A DNA stretch of 64,000 bases. Source: JAKASV01 sp963754845 (lineage in GTDB: Bacteria > Babelota > Babeliae > Babelales > Vermiphilaceae). Position numbers and translations under genes: made by a program. The DNA lies in the NCBI GenBank assembly GCA_963754845.1, contig CAVWHE010000004.1, forward strand, positions 124,001 through 188,000. The letters run 5' to 3'. Below the pieces are notes generated by a model. That model ran no database searches. It was not told the DNA's origin and saw only the letters and a list, made by a program, of their open reading frames with translations. Shown here one piece after another: positions 1 through 9,132 of this stretch (position 1 is the stretch's first letter; each line of letters opens with the position of its first letter).

Positions 1-1
1 C

Positions 2-751
2 TGCGACAAGACGCACCTAACAGCTATCATGGAAGGACCGCAGCACATCAAGGGACCGGCCCACTGGAAGTTATCCTTTTACTGTGGGCCTAAGGAGAGT
101 ATATCATTTGCCAAGGTTGACGTGCGTCTTGATCAGACACTTGATTATTCTGGGCTTTTAGGCCCCATTGCCAAATGGCTCCTTTTCCTTCTCAACCTCA
201 TCTACGGTTACGTCAACAACTATGGCTGGGCGATCATAATCTTGACACTCCTCATCAAGCTCGCTCTCTTGCCGCTCACGATCAAAACAGAGGCTGCGCA
301 GAAGAAACACCTTGAGTACCGCAAGAAGTTTGAATATATTAGACAGCGCTACAAGGATGATCCCGAGCGTCTCAAGCAGGAACAGGCAGAACTTGTGGCG
401 AAACATGGCCTTCCGGGTCTTTCGGGTTGTCTCCCTCTCCTTTTGCAGCTGCCCATTTTCTCTGCCCTCAATCGTCTCCTGGCTGGCTCAATCGATCTCT
501 ATCGAGCACCATTTTTATGGATTCCTGACCTTGCGGCCAAGGACCCGTGGTACATCCTACCGATTCTGACAACGCTGTGTTCGCTCGCCATGATGCAAGG
601 TGTCGATGCTCGTCAACGTCTTTCGGGTGTCGCTGTTGCCTGCGTTTTTGGAGCCTTTGCCACAACGTTTTCGTCCGGCGTTGCCCTCTTTATTTTTTCG
701 AGTGTGTTCTTGGGTGTCGTACAGACTGTTGTCCAGCGGCGTTTTTTCTGA
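2..751 (+). CDS. yidC: Membrane protein insertase YidC, C-terminal part (cut by window start)
   Basis: YidC/Oxa1 inserts membrane proteins, alone or with the Sec translocon, in the inner membrane. The reading frame is open to the window edge, so this is the C-terminal 249 residues and the ATG at 29 is probably internal. The conserved YidC core is visible: a hydrophobic helix (PIAKWLLFLLNLIYGYV), a second helix leading into LLIKLALLPLTIKTEAAQKK, a charged cytoplasmic loop, the GLSGCLPLLLQLPIFSALNR segment, then two more hydrophobic helices ending in QTVVQRRFF. It lies 30 bp upstream of recR on the same strand, so the two are probably co-transcribed. The family assignment is secure; the large periplasmic N-terminal domain cannot be judged here. 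Confidence 0.93.
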   Translation, partial: CDKTHLTAIMEGPQHIKGPAHWKLSFYCGPKESISFAKVDVRLDQTLDYSGLLGPIAKWLLFLLNLIYGYVNNYGWAIIILTLLIKLALLPLTIKTEAAQKKHLEYRKKFEYIRQRYKDDPERLKQEQAELVAKHGLPGLSGCLPLLLQLPIFSALNRLLAGSIDLYRAPFLWIPDLAAKDPWYILPILTTLCSLAMMQGVDARQRLSGVAVACVFGAFATTFSSGVALFIFSSVFLGVVQTVVQRRFF

Positions 752-781
752 CGTAGCGTAATCACTGGCAAGGAGAATTCC

Positions 782-1384
782 ATGCTTGACGATGTTCCGA
801 CGCTGGCGCATTTGCTTAAGGTTTTGCAGCAGATACCGTGCCTTGCTTCAAAGAATATTTATCGCGTTGCCGCGCATTTTCTTACCATGGATCGTGAGCG
901 CCTTGAACATTTTTGTGGTGCCCTTTTGGCAGCCAAGGAGCGCGTCCATCGATGCCCAACGTGCTGCGTGTGGCAGGAGGCGGGTCGTAACTGTTTTCTG
1001 TGCTCATCACCAAAGCGCGATCAAAGTACCGTGTGTGTTGTCGAATCGTGGCATGAAGTACTTTTGGTTGAAAATACTGGTGGCTACGAGGGTGTTTATC
1101 ATGTTCTGGGAGGCCTTTTGTGCCCCCTTGAAGGAATCGGTCCCGATGACATAGCTCTTGATCCACTCGTTGCTCGCGTGAGCCGGGCATGTGTGAAAGA
1201 GGTTATTTTGGCCCTCAGTCAGACACCCGAAGGAAAGGCAACGAGTGGCTATATCGCGCATAAACTCAAAGGTGTCCCCGTTATTCTTTCGTGTCTGGCA
1301 TGTGGGATTCCCGTTGGAGCATCCGTTGAGTACACCGATCGCCTAACGCTCTACAACGCACTTTCAGAACGCCGGCCATTTTAA
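782..1384 (+). CDS. recR: Recombination mediator protein RecR
   Basis: RecR works with RecO/RecF to load RecA on gapped single-stranded DNA. The 200-residue length is normal for the family. A helix-hairpin-helix-like N-terminus is followed by a zinc finger (C58, C61, C71, C74), a Toprim domain, and the C-terminal signature GIPVGASVEYTD. The start is supported by AAGGAGAATTCC just before the ATG. It sits between yidC and pepP with short gaps (30 and 13 bp), consistent with one operon. Nothing is unusual about the sequence. Confidence 0.96.
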   Translation: MLDDVPTLAHLLKVLQQIPCLASKNIYRVAAHFLTMDRERLEHFCGALLAAKERVHRCPTCCVWQEAGRNCFLCSSPKRDQSTVCVVESWHEVLLVENTGGYEGVYHVLGGLLCPLEGIGPDDIALDPLVARVSRACVKEVILALSQTPEGKATSGYIAHKLKGVPVILSCLACGIPVGASVEYTDRLTLYNALSERRPF

Positions 1385-1397
1385 CGAGGAACACACA

Positions 1398-2792
1398 ATG
1401 TTTTTCACTGAAAATGTTGATCCCACCCTTGGCAAGCAACGACGTGCAAATCTCATGGAACTCCTTGCCAAGACGCATGAACGGAACCTCAACACTTCAT
1501 GCGTCGTGCTTTTCGCCTCGTATGATGAAGGCAATGAGCCGTTTCTTCAGGACAGTACGTTTATGTACTTTACTGGTCTTGAGGAACCGGCTCTTGTTGT
1601 TGTGATGGACTTTCAAGGGACGTGCACGATTTTTGCGCCGCGCTATTCAGTTGATCGAGCTTCATGGACCTTGAGTGTCGTTAAAGACATCGAAGCAGAT
1701 CCGGCACGCTTTGGATTTAAGGAATTTTCTTTCTTGGGAGCCCCTGTCGCTGGCCATACCGTAGGACCATGGTTTACCCAGCAAGGATGCATAAATCTCA
1801 TTGAGACTCTCGCGGGCTATATCAAGCAAGGCGGTACTGTTTTCGCCAGCACCACCACACACGACAGCCACGGGACGTATGCACGCGTCGCTTACGACCG
1901 CTTGTGTTCTCTTGTTCCCGGTCTTTTGGAGCGTACCGGTGATATGGCGGCACTCATTGCTGCTCTCAGGCGGCGTAAGGAAGACGTCGAGTTTAGGACC
2001 ATGCTCGGTGCGGCCACCCTCACAGTCGCGGCGCACATGCGGGCTGCGGGGTGCATTAAGTCAGGAGTTCATGAGCACGTTGTGCGTTCATCCATCGATC
2101 ATACCCTCGCCACTGCTGGCAGCTGGCCGGCATTTCCAACAATTGTTGCAAGTGGCGCTTCAACGCTGCTTCCCCATCACCGTTGTACACTAGACAAGGA
2201 ATTGAAGGATGGGGAGCTTGTGATCGTTGATTGTGGCGCACGTATAGACAATTATTGTGCCGATGTGTCGCGTACGTATCCCGTATCAGGAAAATTTACG
2301 GCCAAACAAAAAAAGCTCTACAATTTTGTCCTCGGACTCCATGAGGAACTCGAATGTCGCGCCGTTAAAGGTGCTTGGCTTTCTAATGAACGCGATCCGG
2401 ATAACTCTCTTTTCCACGTTGCCAAAAAGATCGTTGAGCGGCAGGGTTATGGACCGTGCCTCCTTCACGGCATAGGTCACTTCGTCGGCCTCGATGTGCA
2501 CGATGTAGGTTCTCATGACGAACCGCTGCGCGTAGGTGACGTCATCACTATCGAGCCTGGTATTTACGTACGTGAGGAAGGAATGGGCATACGCATTGAA
2601 GATATGTACCTCATTACCGAAGACGGTCATGTGTGCCTCAGTACTGCATCGCCACGAGGGGTCAGAGATATCGAGCGCCTCATGGCCGATCCCTATGGGT
2701 GCTTCGAATCAACCTTTGGCATATCCCATGACAATGACAAGCAACCTCGCGGTAGATCCAAGGAGGGATGCCAACGGTCATGCTGCCGTTGA
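1398..2792 (+). CDS. pepP: Xaa-Pro aminopeptidase, M24B family
   Basis: This predicted metallopeptidase removes N-terminal residues that precede proline. The 464-residue protein has the aminopeptidase P N-terminal domain (residues about 1-170) and a pita-bread catalytic domain. Metal-ligand motifs are visible: VIVDCGARIDNYCADVSRTYP (two Asp), HGIGHFVGLDVHD (His), TIEPGIYV (Glu) and GIRIEDMYLI (Glu). The start has GAGGAACACACA upstream. The last 25 or so residues are Cys/Arg-rich and unlike the family, perhaps a lineage-specific tail. The gene ends 2 bp from the convergent gene on the other strand. The symbol is by family resemblance. Confidence 0.9.
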   Translation: MFFTENVDPTLGKQRRANLMELLAKTHERNLNTSCVVLFASYDEGNEPFLQDSTFMYFTGLEEPALVVVMDFQGTCTIFAPRYSVDRASWTLSVVKDIEADPARFGFKEFSFLGAPVAGHTVGPWFTQQGCINLIETLAGYIKQGGTVFASTTTHDSHGTYARVAYDRLCSLVPGLLERTGDMAALIAALRRRKEDVEFRTMLGAATLTVAAHMRAAGCIKSGVHEHVVRSSIDHTLATAGSWPAFPTIVASGASTLLPHHRCTLDKELKDGELVIVDCGARIDNYCADVSRTYPVSGKFTAKQKKLYNFVLGLHEELECRAVKGAWLSNERDPDNSLFHVAKKIVERQGYGPCLLHGIGHFVGLDVHDVGSHDEPLRVGDVITIEPGIYVREEGMGIRIEDMYLITEDGHVCLSTASPRGVRDIERLMADPYGCFESTFGISHDNDKQPRGRSKEGCQRSCCR

Positions 2793-2794
2793 AG

Positions 2795-3196
2795 TCATGA
2801 GTGAGCGAGGCGCCCGGCGAATCGCCTCAGCACGTGTATGATTTCTCGGTGATGCCGTTGGACGAAGCCGGCTGCCACAAAAAAGCACCCGACGAAAAAG
2901 CTGCACAAAGCCTTACGTTTGTAACTTCGTCGCAGCAATGTTAGTTCTTGGGGCGCTAGAGGTGCTCCGTTGACACCCAAAGGTGCCTGGGCCAAAGCGA
3001 GGGCGTTACCGGCGTGGTAAAACATGGCGATGCCAGCGGCGAAAGTAAGCGTCTGGCACACGCCGGCAACCGTTACCTCGTCGAGCGCCGTCTGAAGACG
3101 AAAGTTTGTGGGTACGAGAAAACCTCCCTGACGCATGGCGCAAAGCGAGGTCGATGCCGCCAGAAGTACGCATAAAAGGACTCTGTGGACCCGCAT
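2795..3196 (-). CDS. Small predicted exported/membrane protein
   Basis: I do not recognise this 133-residue protein. It starts MRVHRVLLCVLLAASTSLCA, a clear signal peptide, and has two further hydrophobic stretches (around GVCQTLTFAAGIAMFYHAG and CSFFVGCFFVAAGFV), so it may be a small inner-membrane protein with a basic tail. The start at 3196 is chosen because AAGGAAGATA lies directly before that ATG; an ATG seven codons upstream lacks such a site. It converges on pepP. Confidence 0.7.
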   Translation of the reverse strand: MRVHRVLLCVLLAASTSLCAMRQGGFLVPTNFRLQTALDEVTVAGVCQTLTFAAGIAMFYHAGNALALAQAPLGVNGAPLAPQELTLLRRSYKRKALCSFFVGCFFVAAGFVQRHHREIIHVLRRFAGRLAHS

Positions 3197-3330
3197 TATC
3201 TTCCTTTGTTGAAACAAGGACTAACCACACTTTAGTATGCACCCGTGCGCCGAAAGAGCAAACGGCGCTCACCACGACGCGATCAGGTTCGGCACCGTGG
3301 GCACGACCCGTGAACGATGGTGCACGGTGG

Positions 3331-3810
3331 TCAGTTTATGCGAGCTGTGCAGATGCCGTCCTTCTGTGTTACGTCTTTGAGAAGTATACTGAGATTATGC
3401 ACGAAGCACGGAGGTCCTTCGAGGAATTTTGCATGAAATTGTACGTGCGAATAACCGCGTTCGGTTATGGCGCGCAGAGCGCGCCGCATGATGGTACGCA
3501 CGGTAACACGGTGCATTACCGGCACCCCAGTGCACAGGCAGCCTGCTGTTTCAACCTTGTTGCTGCATGTGCATCTAAGAGAGCCAATCATAGGCGATAG
3601 ACCGGTGAGGAGCCTGGGAATAAAATATAGAAATGAAATTTTTCCTGTTTCGTCGGTACAACTAACTTCGGTTATGATTTGCGATGGACCATCTTTGGTA
3701 CTTTCATAGTAAGGTGGGCTGGAATGTTCACCCATGGCGCTCATGGAAAGACAGAGCCCACCACATATATGCCAGACGAGCACGCGGCCGGCATATGCCA
3801 GATCAACCAC
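3331..3810 (-). CDS. Possible small secreted protein, GTG start
   Basis: No family is recognised. A 159-residue frame follows topA by 28 bp. It is preferred over the longer frame that overlaps topA because a GTG at 3810 is preceded by a very purine-rich GGGAGGGGGAGGGACG. The N-terminus then reads as a basic residue plus a hydrophobic segment (VLVWHICGGLCLSMSAMG), like a signal peptide. Six cysteines follow in the mature part, including CTCSNKVETAGCLC. The gene could be co-transcribed with topA. Codon content is weak evidence, and a non-coding explanation remains possible. Confidence 0.45.
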   Translation of the reverse strand: MVDLAYAGRVLVWHICGGLCLSMSAMGEHSSPPYYESTKDGPSQIITEVSCTDETGKISFLYFIPRLLTGLSPMIGSLRCTCSNKVETAGCLCTGVPVMHRVTVRTIMRRALRAITERGYSHVQFHAKFLEGPPCFVHNLSILLKDVTQKDGICTARIN

Positions 3811-3838
3811 CGTCCCTCCCCCTCCCGCGACATAACGG

Positions 3839-6097
3839 TCACGTTGTTTCTGAATTACTGTTTTTTTTGTACAGACACCCTTTCTGAGCACAGTGTAACG
3901 TAACCGTTCCTTTTTTATCAATTCTTTTGATGAGGTAGGGAGCTTTGCACAAGGGACAGGGAGTATCTTCGATGTCACCAAAAATGGCAAATGTGCACTC
4001 GGGATATCGCTGGCAGCCCCAGAGCGTGCCGCCCTTCCACTTCCTTTTAACGATCTCACCCTTGCCGCATGCCGGGCATGCAAAACTCGCCTTTTGACGG
4101 TGGATATACTTGCACTCGGGATAACCAGAACACGCAATGAAAGGTCCGAACCGTCCGGTGAGCTTACGCAAGCTTTTTCCGCACTGCGGACAACGGTCCT
4201 CAAGAGTAACCGGTCCCTCGGAGGCAACAAGCTCTATCTCTCCTGCTTCGTTGCGTTTGAAGTTAGAGGTGAATGCACACGTGGGAAATTTTGAACAACC
4301 AACAAATTCGCCAGCCTTGCCAAAACGTATAACGAGAGGGCTCTGGCACCGGGGGCATAAGAGATTGGTTGGTTGGACAACTTTACGTGCATCATCTTCG
4401 GCAAATGCCCGCAGATCATTCTGGAACGCAGCATAAAAATCGCGCAAAAGCTTGTCGCGCTCAAGATCACCCTGAGCGACGCGATCAAGGTCCTTCTCAA
4501 GGTGTGCAGTAAATTTGACGTTCATGATATCGGGGAGATTGTCCACGAGAAGCTTGTTGACCGTCATGCCAAGTTCAGTTGGCGTAAAGCGCTTTTTGGT
4601 GTCAAGCGATGTGTACGCGCGCGCCTGGATTGTTTGTAAAATGGTTGCGTACGTGCTCGGCCTTCCAATTCCTTCTTTTTCCATTTCTTTGACGAGAGAT
4701 GCTTCGGTATATTTCGGCGGAGCCTGTGTAAAGCGTTGTTTAGAATCTGTTGCAGCGAGTGCAAGCTCGTCTTTTTCTTTGATTCCCTCAACGAGAACAA
4801 CGGTATCTTCTTTGTCGTCCTGGTCGGCGGCATACACCTTGAGAAACCCATCAAATACGAGCGTTGAGCCCGTTACCTTAAAGACGTACTGTCCTCCTTT
4901 GATGGTAACATTGCGTTGCGCGTAGATTGCTCGTGCCATTTGACAGGCGACAAAACGGCGCCAAATAAGTTCGTAGAGGCGCGCAAGGTCCCTCGGTGCA
5001 TGTTCGGCTATATGCTCGGGCGTCACGGTGACATCGATGGGTCTGATTGCCTCGTGGGCGTCCTGGGTTTTACCAGCCTTCTTGGTGTAGGCGTGGGCCT
5101 TGTGCGGTACGTATTTTTTGTCAAAGTTTTTGGAGAGGAACGTCCTCACATGCTCAAGAGCGCTTTCGGCAATACGCGTTGAATCGGTACGCATATACGT
5201 GATAAGCGCCACGGGTGCATCGCTACCATCAAGTGCGATGCCCTCGTAAAGGCTTTGCGCGAGGCTCATGGTTTTTTTGACGGCAAAGCCGAGGCGGTTG
5301 AACGCCGCCTGCTGGAGCGTGCTCGTGATAAAAGGAGCAAAGGGATTTTTGATACGTTCTTTGTCAACGAGTTCATCGATAACGTATGATTCTTCTTTGA
5401 TGGCTCCAACGAGTTCTTCGGCTGTTTTTTTGTCGCCGATTTCTGCCTTTTTTTTGCCGACCTGTGCAAGCTGTGCCGTAATAGTGCCTCGTTCGTGCGC
5501 AAACGTGGCATCGATGGTCCAGTATTCCTGCGGTTTAAAATCTCTGATTGCCTGCTCGCGTTCGCAAATAAGACGAAGTGTGACCGATTGCACACGGCCG
5601 GCCGAAAGACCCTTGGCGACGCGCCGCCACAAAATTGGTGAAACTTCATAACCAACCCATCGGTCAAGAACACGGCGAGCTTGTTGAGCTCCTACTTTTT
5701 TAAGGTCAACGGCGGATGGGTTTTCAAGCGCTCGTTCAACCGCCTCCTTGGTTATTTCGTTGAACGCTATGCGATGAATTTTGTGAGTGTCCTTGACAAC
5801 TTTTTCAACTTCTTGCTCGATGTGCCAGGCGATAATTTCACCCTCACGGTCAGGGTCTGGGGCAAGATAAATTTCGTCGGCGCCCGCCGCGGATTTGCAA
5901 ATTTCGGCTACTACCCTGTCTTTTTTTTCAAGAACGACGTATTCAATGTCGATGGCGCCATTTATGCTTACGCCGATACGTTCTTCGGGCAAGTCCTTGA
6001 CATGCCCCATCGTCGACATGATTTTAAAATCATGGCCGAGAAATTTTCCTATCGTTTTGATCTTTGCTGGCGATTCTACGACTAACAATTTCTTCAT
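3839..6097 (-). CDS. topA: DNA topoisomerase I (type IA)
   Basis: The enzyme relaxes negatively supercoiled DNA by a transient 5'-phosphotyrosine link. The 752-residue protein starts MKKLLVVESPAKIKTIGKFLG, the Toprim domain, with DPDREGEIIAWH as the acidic metal site. The catalytic tyrosine is in ITYMRTDSTRIA (Tyr301). Four C-terminal zinc-ribbon repeats follow, each with paired cysteines: CPRCQSPLV, CPQCGKSLR, CPACGKGEIV and CPLCKAPYL. Length and domain order are typical. The upstream 600 bp hold no intact gene. Confidence 0.97.
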   Translation of the reverse strand: MKKLLVVESPAKIKTIGKFLGHDFKIMSTMGHVKDLPEERIGVSINGAIDIEYVVLEKKDRVVAEICKSAAGADEIYLAPDPDREGEIIAWHIEQEVEKVVKDTHKIHRIAFNEITKEAVERALENPSAVDLKKVGAQQARRVLDRWVGYEVSPILWRRVAKGLSAGRVQSVTLRLICEREQAIRDFKPQEYWTIDATFAHERGTITAQLAQVGKKKAEIGDKKTAEELVGAIKEESYVIDELVDKERIKNPFAPFITSTLQQAAFNRLGFAVKKTMSLAQSLYEGIALDGSDAPVALITYMRTDSTRIAESALEHVRTFLSKNFDKKYVPHKAHAYTKKAGKTQDAHEAIRPIDVTVTPEHIAEHAPRDLARLYELIWRRFVACQMARAIYAQRNVTIKGGQYVFKVTGSTLVFDGFLKVYAADQDDKEDTVVLVEGIKEKDELALAATDSKQRFTQAPPKYTEASLVKEMEKEGIGRPSTYATILQTIQARAYTSLDTKKRFTPTELGMTVNKLLVDNLPDIMNVKFTAHLEKDLDRVAQGDLERDKLLRDFYAAFQNDLRAFAEDDARKVVQPTNLLCPRCQSPLVIRFGKAGEFVGCSKFPTCAFTSNFKRNEAGEIELVASEGPVTLEDRCPQCGKSLRKLTGRFGPFIACSGYPECKYIHRQKASFACPACGKGEIVKRKWKGGTLWGCQRYPECTFAIFGDIEDTPCPLCKAPYLIKRIDKKGTVTLHCAQKGCLYKKNSNSETT

Positions 6098-6385
6098 GGC
6101 TGTCGCTGAGCTTTCGTATCACCCGGGGTTATCCACCGTTTGGAACCATATCATCTCCCGCGAAACCGTCAACAGGAGCCTTCTTCTTGCGTACTGTTCT
6201 CAGGATAAACTTATTATTTTCAAGAAGTCAAATACTAAAATAACGCTCTCAGCATAGAGCGCGCCACATGCAAGTGAGACGTGCCAGCACCCAACTTAGG
6301 ACTCGTTGAGTTTTTAGAATGGCAGGCTTCTTGCTACGCTGGATAAGCACCATGTTGACGCGAACTCGATAAGTGGAATCGCTTC

Positions 6386-6574
6386 GTGCGGAAGTGCAGT
6401 GCTGGGTCAGCCGAGAAGAAAGTTTTCAAAATGTATGCCAAAAGGGGCAAAACTACGACCGGTTGGTTCTATGGTTTCAAGCTTCACATCGTAATTAACC
6501 ACGATGGGGAGATAGTGGTATTTGCTTTCACGCCAGGAAAGGAAAAAAACGGGCAAATATCGATGATAATCTGA
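6386..6574 (+). pseudogene. Remnant of IS982-family transposase
   Basis: A 62-residue frame contains KRGKTTTGWFYGFKLHIVIN followed by HDGEIVVFAFTPG. This matches the central catalytic block of IS982-family (DDE) transposases, where the normal continuation is the TPGNVDDR motif. Here the frame departs after TPGKEKNG and stops. No start region, no C-terminal part and no terminal repeats are recognisable, so it is a fossil. The family call rests on remembered motif resemblance. Confidence 0.65.
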
Positions 6575-6624
6575 TGTTGAGAATTATCGAGTTCGCGTTA
6601 CTTAATACGAATCAATTAATCTCC

Positions 6625-6654
6625 TTGACTTCTGCAATGCAAATATTCTAGATT
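6625..6654 (+). promoter_or_regulatory. Sigma70-type promoter for the coiled-coil gene
   Basis: TTGACT (6625-6630), an 18-bp spacer and TAGATT (6649-6654) precede the ATG at 6717 by about 60 bp. A near copy occurs at 42473-42502 with the same hexamers and spacer and shared flanking letters (TTGACTTCT near -35 and TCTAGATT at -10). Confidence 0.5.
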
Positions 6655-6716
6655 GAAAATACATTGTTCTTTAATGTTCTTTAATTTTTCAAAGGCACGT
6701 TTAAAGGGGGTTGGTC

Positions 6717-7076
6717 ATGAAAATGGAAAAGGCAGCCGAGTGTTTTTCGAATTTTATGATCATGGAGCACAAACACAAACATGAGTGGCTTGAGGCAAAG
6801 AAGGCGATGTTCGACGCGAAAATCGCCATGCTCAAGAAACATAAGGATCAGATCTTCGATCTGAAAAAAAAGTACCTGGATAAGGTGGCCAAGGGGGACG
6901 TGGGGCAGGCGTACTCACTTGAGAATCTCAACACAATGACCAAGATTCATGAAGAGCAAACTCACGAATGGAGGCAGATGTGCGAAGCCAACAACAAGAA
7001 AAAGGAGGCCATCGCCCTTGCACATGAAAAAGAGCTGGAGAGCTTCAAGAAGTCTACCGCGTCATGCGACAAATAA
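6717..7076 (+). CDS. Small charged helical (coiled-coil) protein
   Basis: I do not recognise a family. The 119-residue protein is almost all predicted helix, rich in Lys/Glu/His/Met, with heptad-like stretches (MLKKHKDQIFDLKKKYLDKV and HEEQTHEWRQMCEANNKKKE). It has no signal peptide or membrane segment. The start at 6717 is preferred to a TTG two codons upstream because AAAGGGGG sits at the right distance from this ATG. It is a lone gene with its own promoter-like sequence. Confidence 0.7.
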   Translation: MKMEKAAECFSNFMIMEHKHKHEWLEAKKAMFDAKIAMLKKHKDQIFDLKKKYLDKVAKGDVGQAYSLENLNTMTKIHEEQTHEWRQMCEANNKKKEAIALAHEKELESFKKSTASCDK

Positions 7077-7323
7077 AACGAGCACAACGGAACATGCAGT
7101 TCCTTCTTGCGACCCTTGGGTAATGAACACTGCGTGGTACTTGCAGTCCTACTTAGAATGACTTAGACTTTGGTATGCTGTTGACATATATCTCCTATCG
7201 AGCCGTCAGTCCGGTACGGGTATATCTCGACAGCTTTTTAATTAAACCTGAATGCCAAGCGCGGAGAGTCATACTAGTCAAACTAGTGGCTTACCTGTCC
7301 CGAGTTGGGGGGGCGTTGTTTTC

Positions 7324-8127
7324 TCACGTTGAAGCTCGTTTTTGGTCTTGACAACGGGGGTCGCTATACGGTGCACCCAAGTCCATGGACTTGCCGTGTA
7401 GGTAATACACGTACGTTACGTAGTCAACAAAGAAAATCTTTTCGTTGGGAACAAGCTTCGCCATGGCTGTGTAGAACGAAATCTCACCACCATAACTGTA
7501 GTCCCACATACACATTCTGTTGTAGCGGCACGGAATTACACCACTGCCGGTATCCATGTCATATTTCTTGATAACTGGCTTCTGCCATGAAAGCCCGGCC
7601 GGCTTTCCATTTTTTATCTTGCTCCTTCGAAAAAGATAAAGGGTGTCCTTGTCGCGGCACACTTTTCGCACCGATCCTATGACCGACGGTAAATACTTGT
7701 TATCGTCATCACAGTGCACGACGAAATCTCCCGGCAAGTCCTTATATTTATTCCTAATGCCGTGGCCCCAGTAACCAAGATTTTTCTCCTCAAGGAGTAC
7801 GTTGGTGGTACACACGAAGGTACCCGTCACCTCTTTAACCTTCTCAAATATTCCGTCGGTGTCCTTGGCATCAAAAACTATAGTCAAATAATCCTGCTTG
7901 CGAAGCTGATCTCTTAAACTCTCAAGCATAGTGAAAATCGATGCTTTCCCAATGGTCGGAAGCAAAAAATGAAGAGAGACCCCACTATCTTCCAGAACAT
8001 CGGTATCGATGGTAGTTGTTTGCTGGTTTTTCAACCCCTGTATTATGCGGATTTTCTCTGAAAATGTATCCATGGAGACAAGAGCACCACAAAAAATTGC
8101 CACGCGCAGCATTTTTATATACGCCAT
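7324..8127 (-). CDS. Predicted exported glycosyltransferase-like protein
   Basis: This 267-residue protein starts MAYIKMLRVAIFCGALVSMD, a signal-peptide-like N-terminus. The body resembles GT2-type transferases: a TIGKASIFTMLESLRDQL opening, a FVVHCDDDNKYLPS acidic motif that would bind the nucleotide-sugar metal, and a CMWDYSYGGEISFY segment downstream. The start at 8127 has a strong site (AAGGAGGAG) which immediately follows the restored stop of the pyruvyltransferase pseudogene. The two were therefore an operon, acting on the same glycan. Substrate unknown. Confidence 0.7.
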   Translation of the reverse strand: MAYIKMLRVAIFCGALVSMDTFSEKIRIIQGLKNQQTTTIDTDVLEDSGVSLHFLLPTIGKASIFTMLESLRDQLRKQDYLTIVFDAKDTDGIFEKVKEVTGTFVCTTNVLLEEKNLGYWGHGIRNKYKDLPGDFVVHCDDDNKYLPSVIGSVRKVCRDKDTLYLFRRSKIKNGKPAGLSWQKPVIKKYDMDTGSGVIPCRYNRMCMWDYSYGGEISFYTAMAKLVPNEKIFFVDYVTYVYYLHGKSMDLGAPYSDPRCQDQKRAST

Positions 8128-8143
8128 CGCAAACAACTCCTCC

Positions 8144-8902
8144 TTAGACCAACGACAGCAGAGTTGTGAAATCGTCCCCATGAAACGTAACTGCCGACGT
8201 TGTATCGAATCGAGCTATACTCATGCGATAAACTTCACCGTTTTTTCCGTACGAATATTCATAAAGATGGACTTTTTTCCCAAGAAGGAATCCCCCCTAT
8301 GGCAACATGTAAACGATCTGTCCAAGCTATTTCACACGCCGCTATTGGCGCGAGGAATTTCCGCACAGTCTTCATGTTGTCATGTATGCTGTTATTAGGA
8401 TCTATGGATCCCAAGCGCGATATATCGACGTTACCTTTCGGCAGTGGTATATCCTTTCTTTTTGCGTTAACCTCAACATCGGTCCTAAAGGCAAAGAGGT
8501 CTCGCCTTTTTATTGTTAAATCAAGACCAAGGGAAGCGATATCCGAGGCAAAGGCCAAATCATGGGCCAAAAACAGGTTGCCAACCCCGCGAGCTTCTCG
8601 CTTACAGTGGCTGTATGATGCAATATCCCTGCAAAAAAGAGTCACGTTGCAACCCATGCTGTTAAGCAATTTTTCATTCCCTCTGACAGTCGAAGGCAAA
8701 ACCACGACACGCGCAAAATTAGCATTCTCGTGTTCGATTATGTCATGCATATGATTGTAATATTTCACCAAATTGCCACCTCCAACGAGCAAGAGAACGT
8801 CAAAATTACTGCGTTCATTAACCGGAACCGAGAGCTTGCCCGGATTCATTTCAACTTCCAAGCCCAACTTTCTGAGAGTACTCAATGTACCAAACCATAT
8901 AA
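8144..8902 (-). pseudogene. Polysaccharide pyruvyltransferase-like gene, truncated and frameshifted
   Basis: The frame has the features of the polysaccharide pyruvyltransferase (WcaK/AmsJ) family: an N-terminal VIWFGTLSTLRKLG, the central DVLLLVGGGNL, and the C-terminal TDRLHVAI. It is damaged in two ways. At 8903 it is joined in frame to a piece of IS1634-type transposase, so the first residues are lost. At a run of six G (8292-8297 on this strand) the frame ends early in unrelated residues. Reading one base fewer restores GGFLLGKKVHLYEYSYGKNG and runs to a stop at 8144, just before the next gene's ribosome binding site. It would have added pyruvate to a sugar in an exported glycan. Confidence 0.75.
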
Positions 8903-9132
8903 CCTCAGATTGTACCACAATCCAGCGCTGGGGAAAGCCAAAGTGAAAAATGGGAAATTCGCGCAGCTGATAGTCATCGTCAACTCGTGACCAAACATTC
9001 TCGCTGACGGCCGTGGCAACCGATTCATGTTCCTTTTTTATCGTCGAGGGAACTCTGGTTATAAAGTTTATGGCGCTCAAGGAGGCAGCATTGCCGGCAA
9101 AATAGAGCTTGGAATCGGCGATGAGGCACCTA
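8903..9132 (-). mobile_element. 230-bp internal fragment of the IS1634-type transposase
   Basis: This segment matches 57844-58073 of the complete element almost letter for letter on the opposite strand. It encodes the same residues, from RCLIADSKLYFAGN to RWIVVQSE. It has neither IS end. One border is the start of the pyruvyltransferase remnant; the other coincides with the TA at which the 848-bp IS is inserted. Confidence 0.9.

Larger units (their letters stand above)
6098..6716. other. Intergenic stretch with transposase remnant
   Basis: These 619 bp separate the divergent topA and the 6717 gene. They contain the topA upstream region, a decayed IS982-type transposase piece (6386-6574) and a promoter-like sequence (6625-6654). 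No intact gene or tRNA was seen. Confidence 0.6.

Noticed and set aside
3106..3600. Plus-strand frame of 164 residues
   Set aside because: It lies antisense to two better supported small genes and has no ribosome binding site or protein-like pattern.
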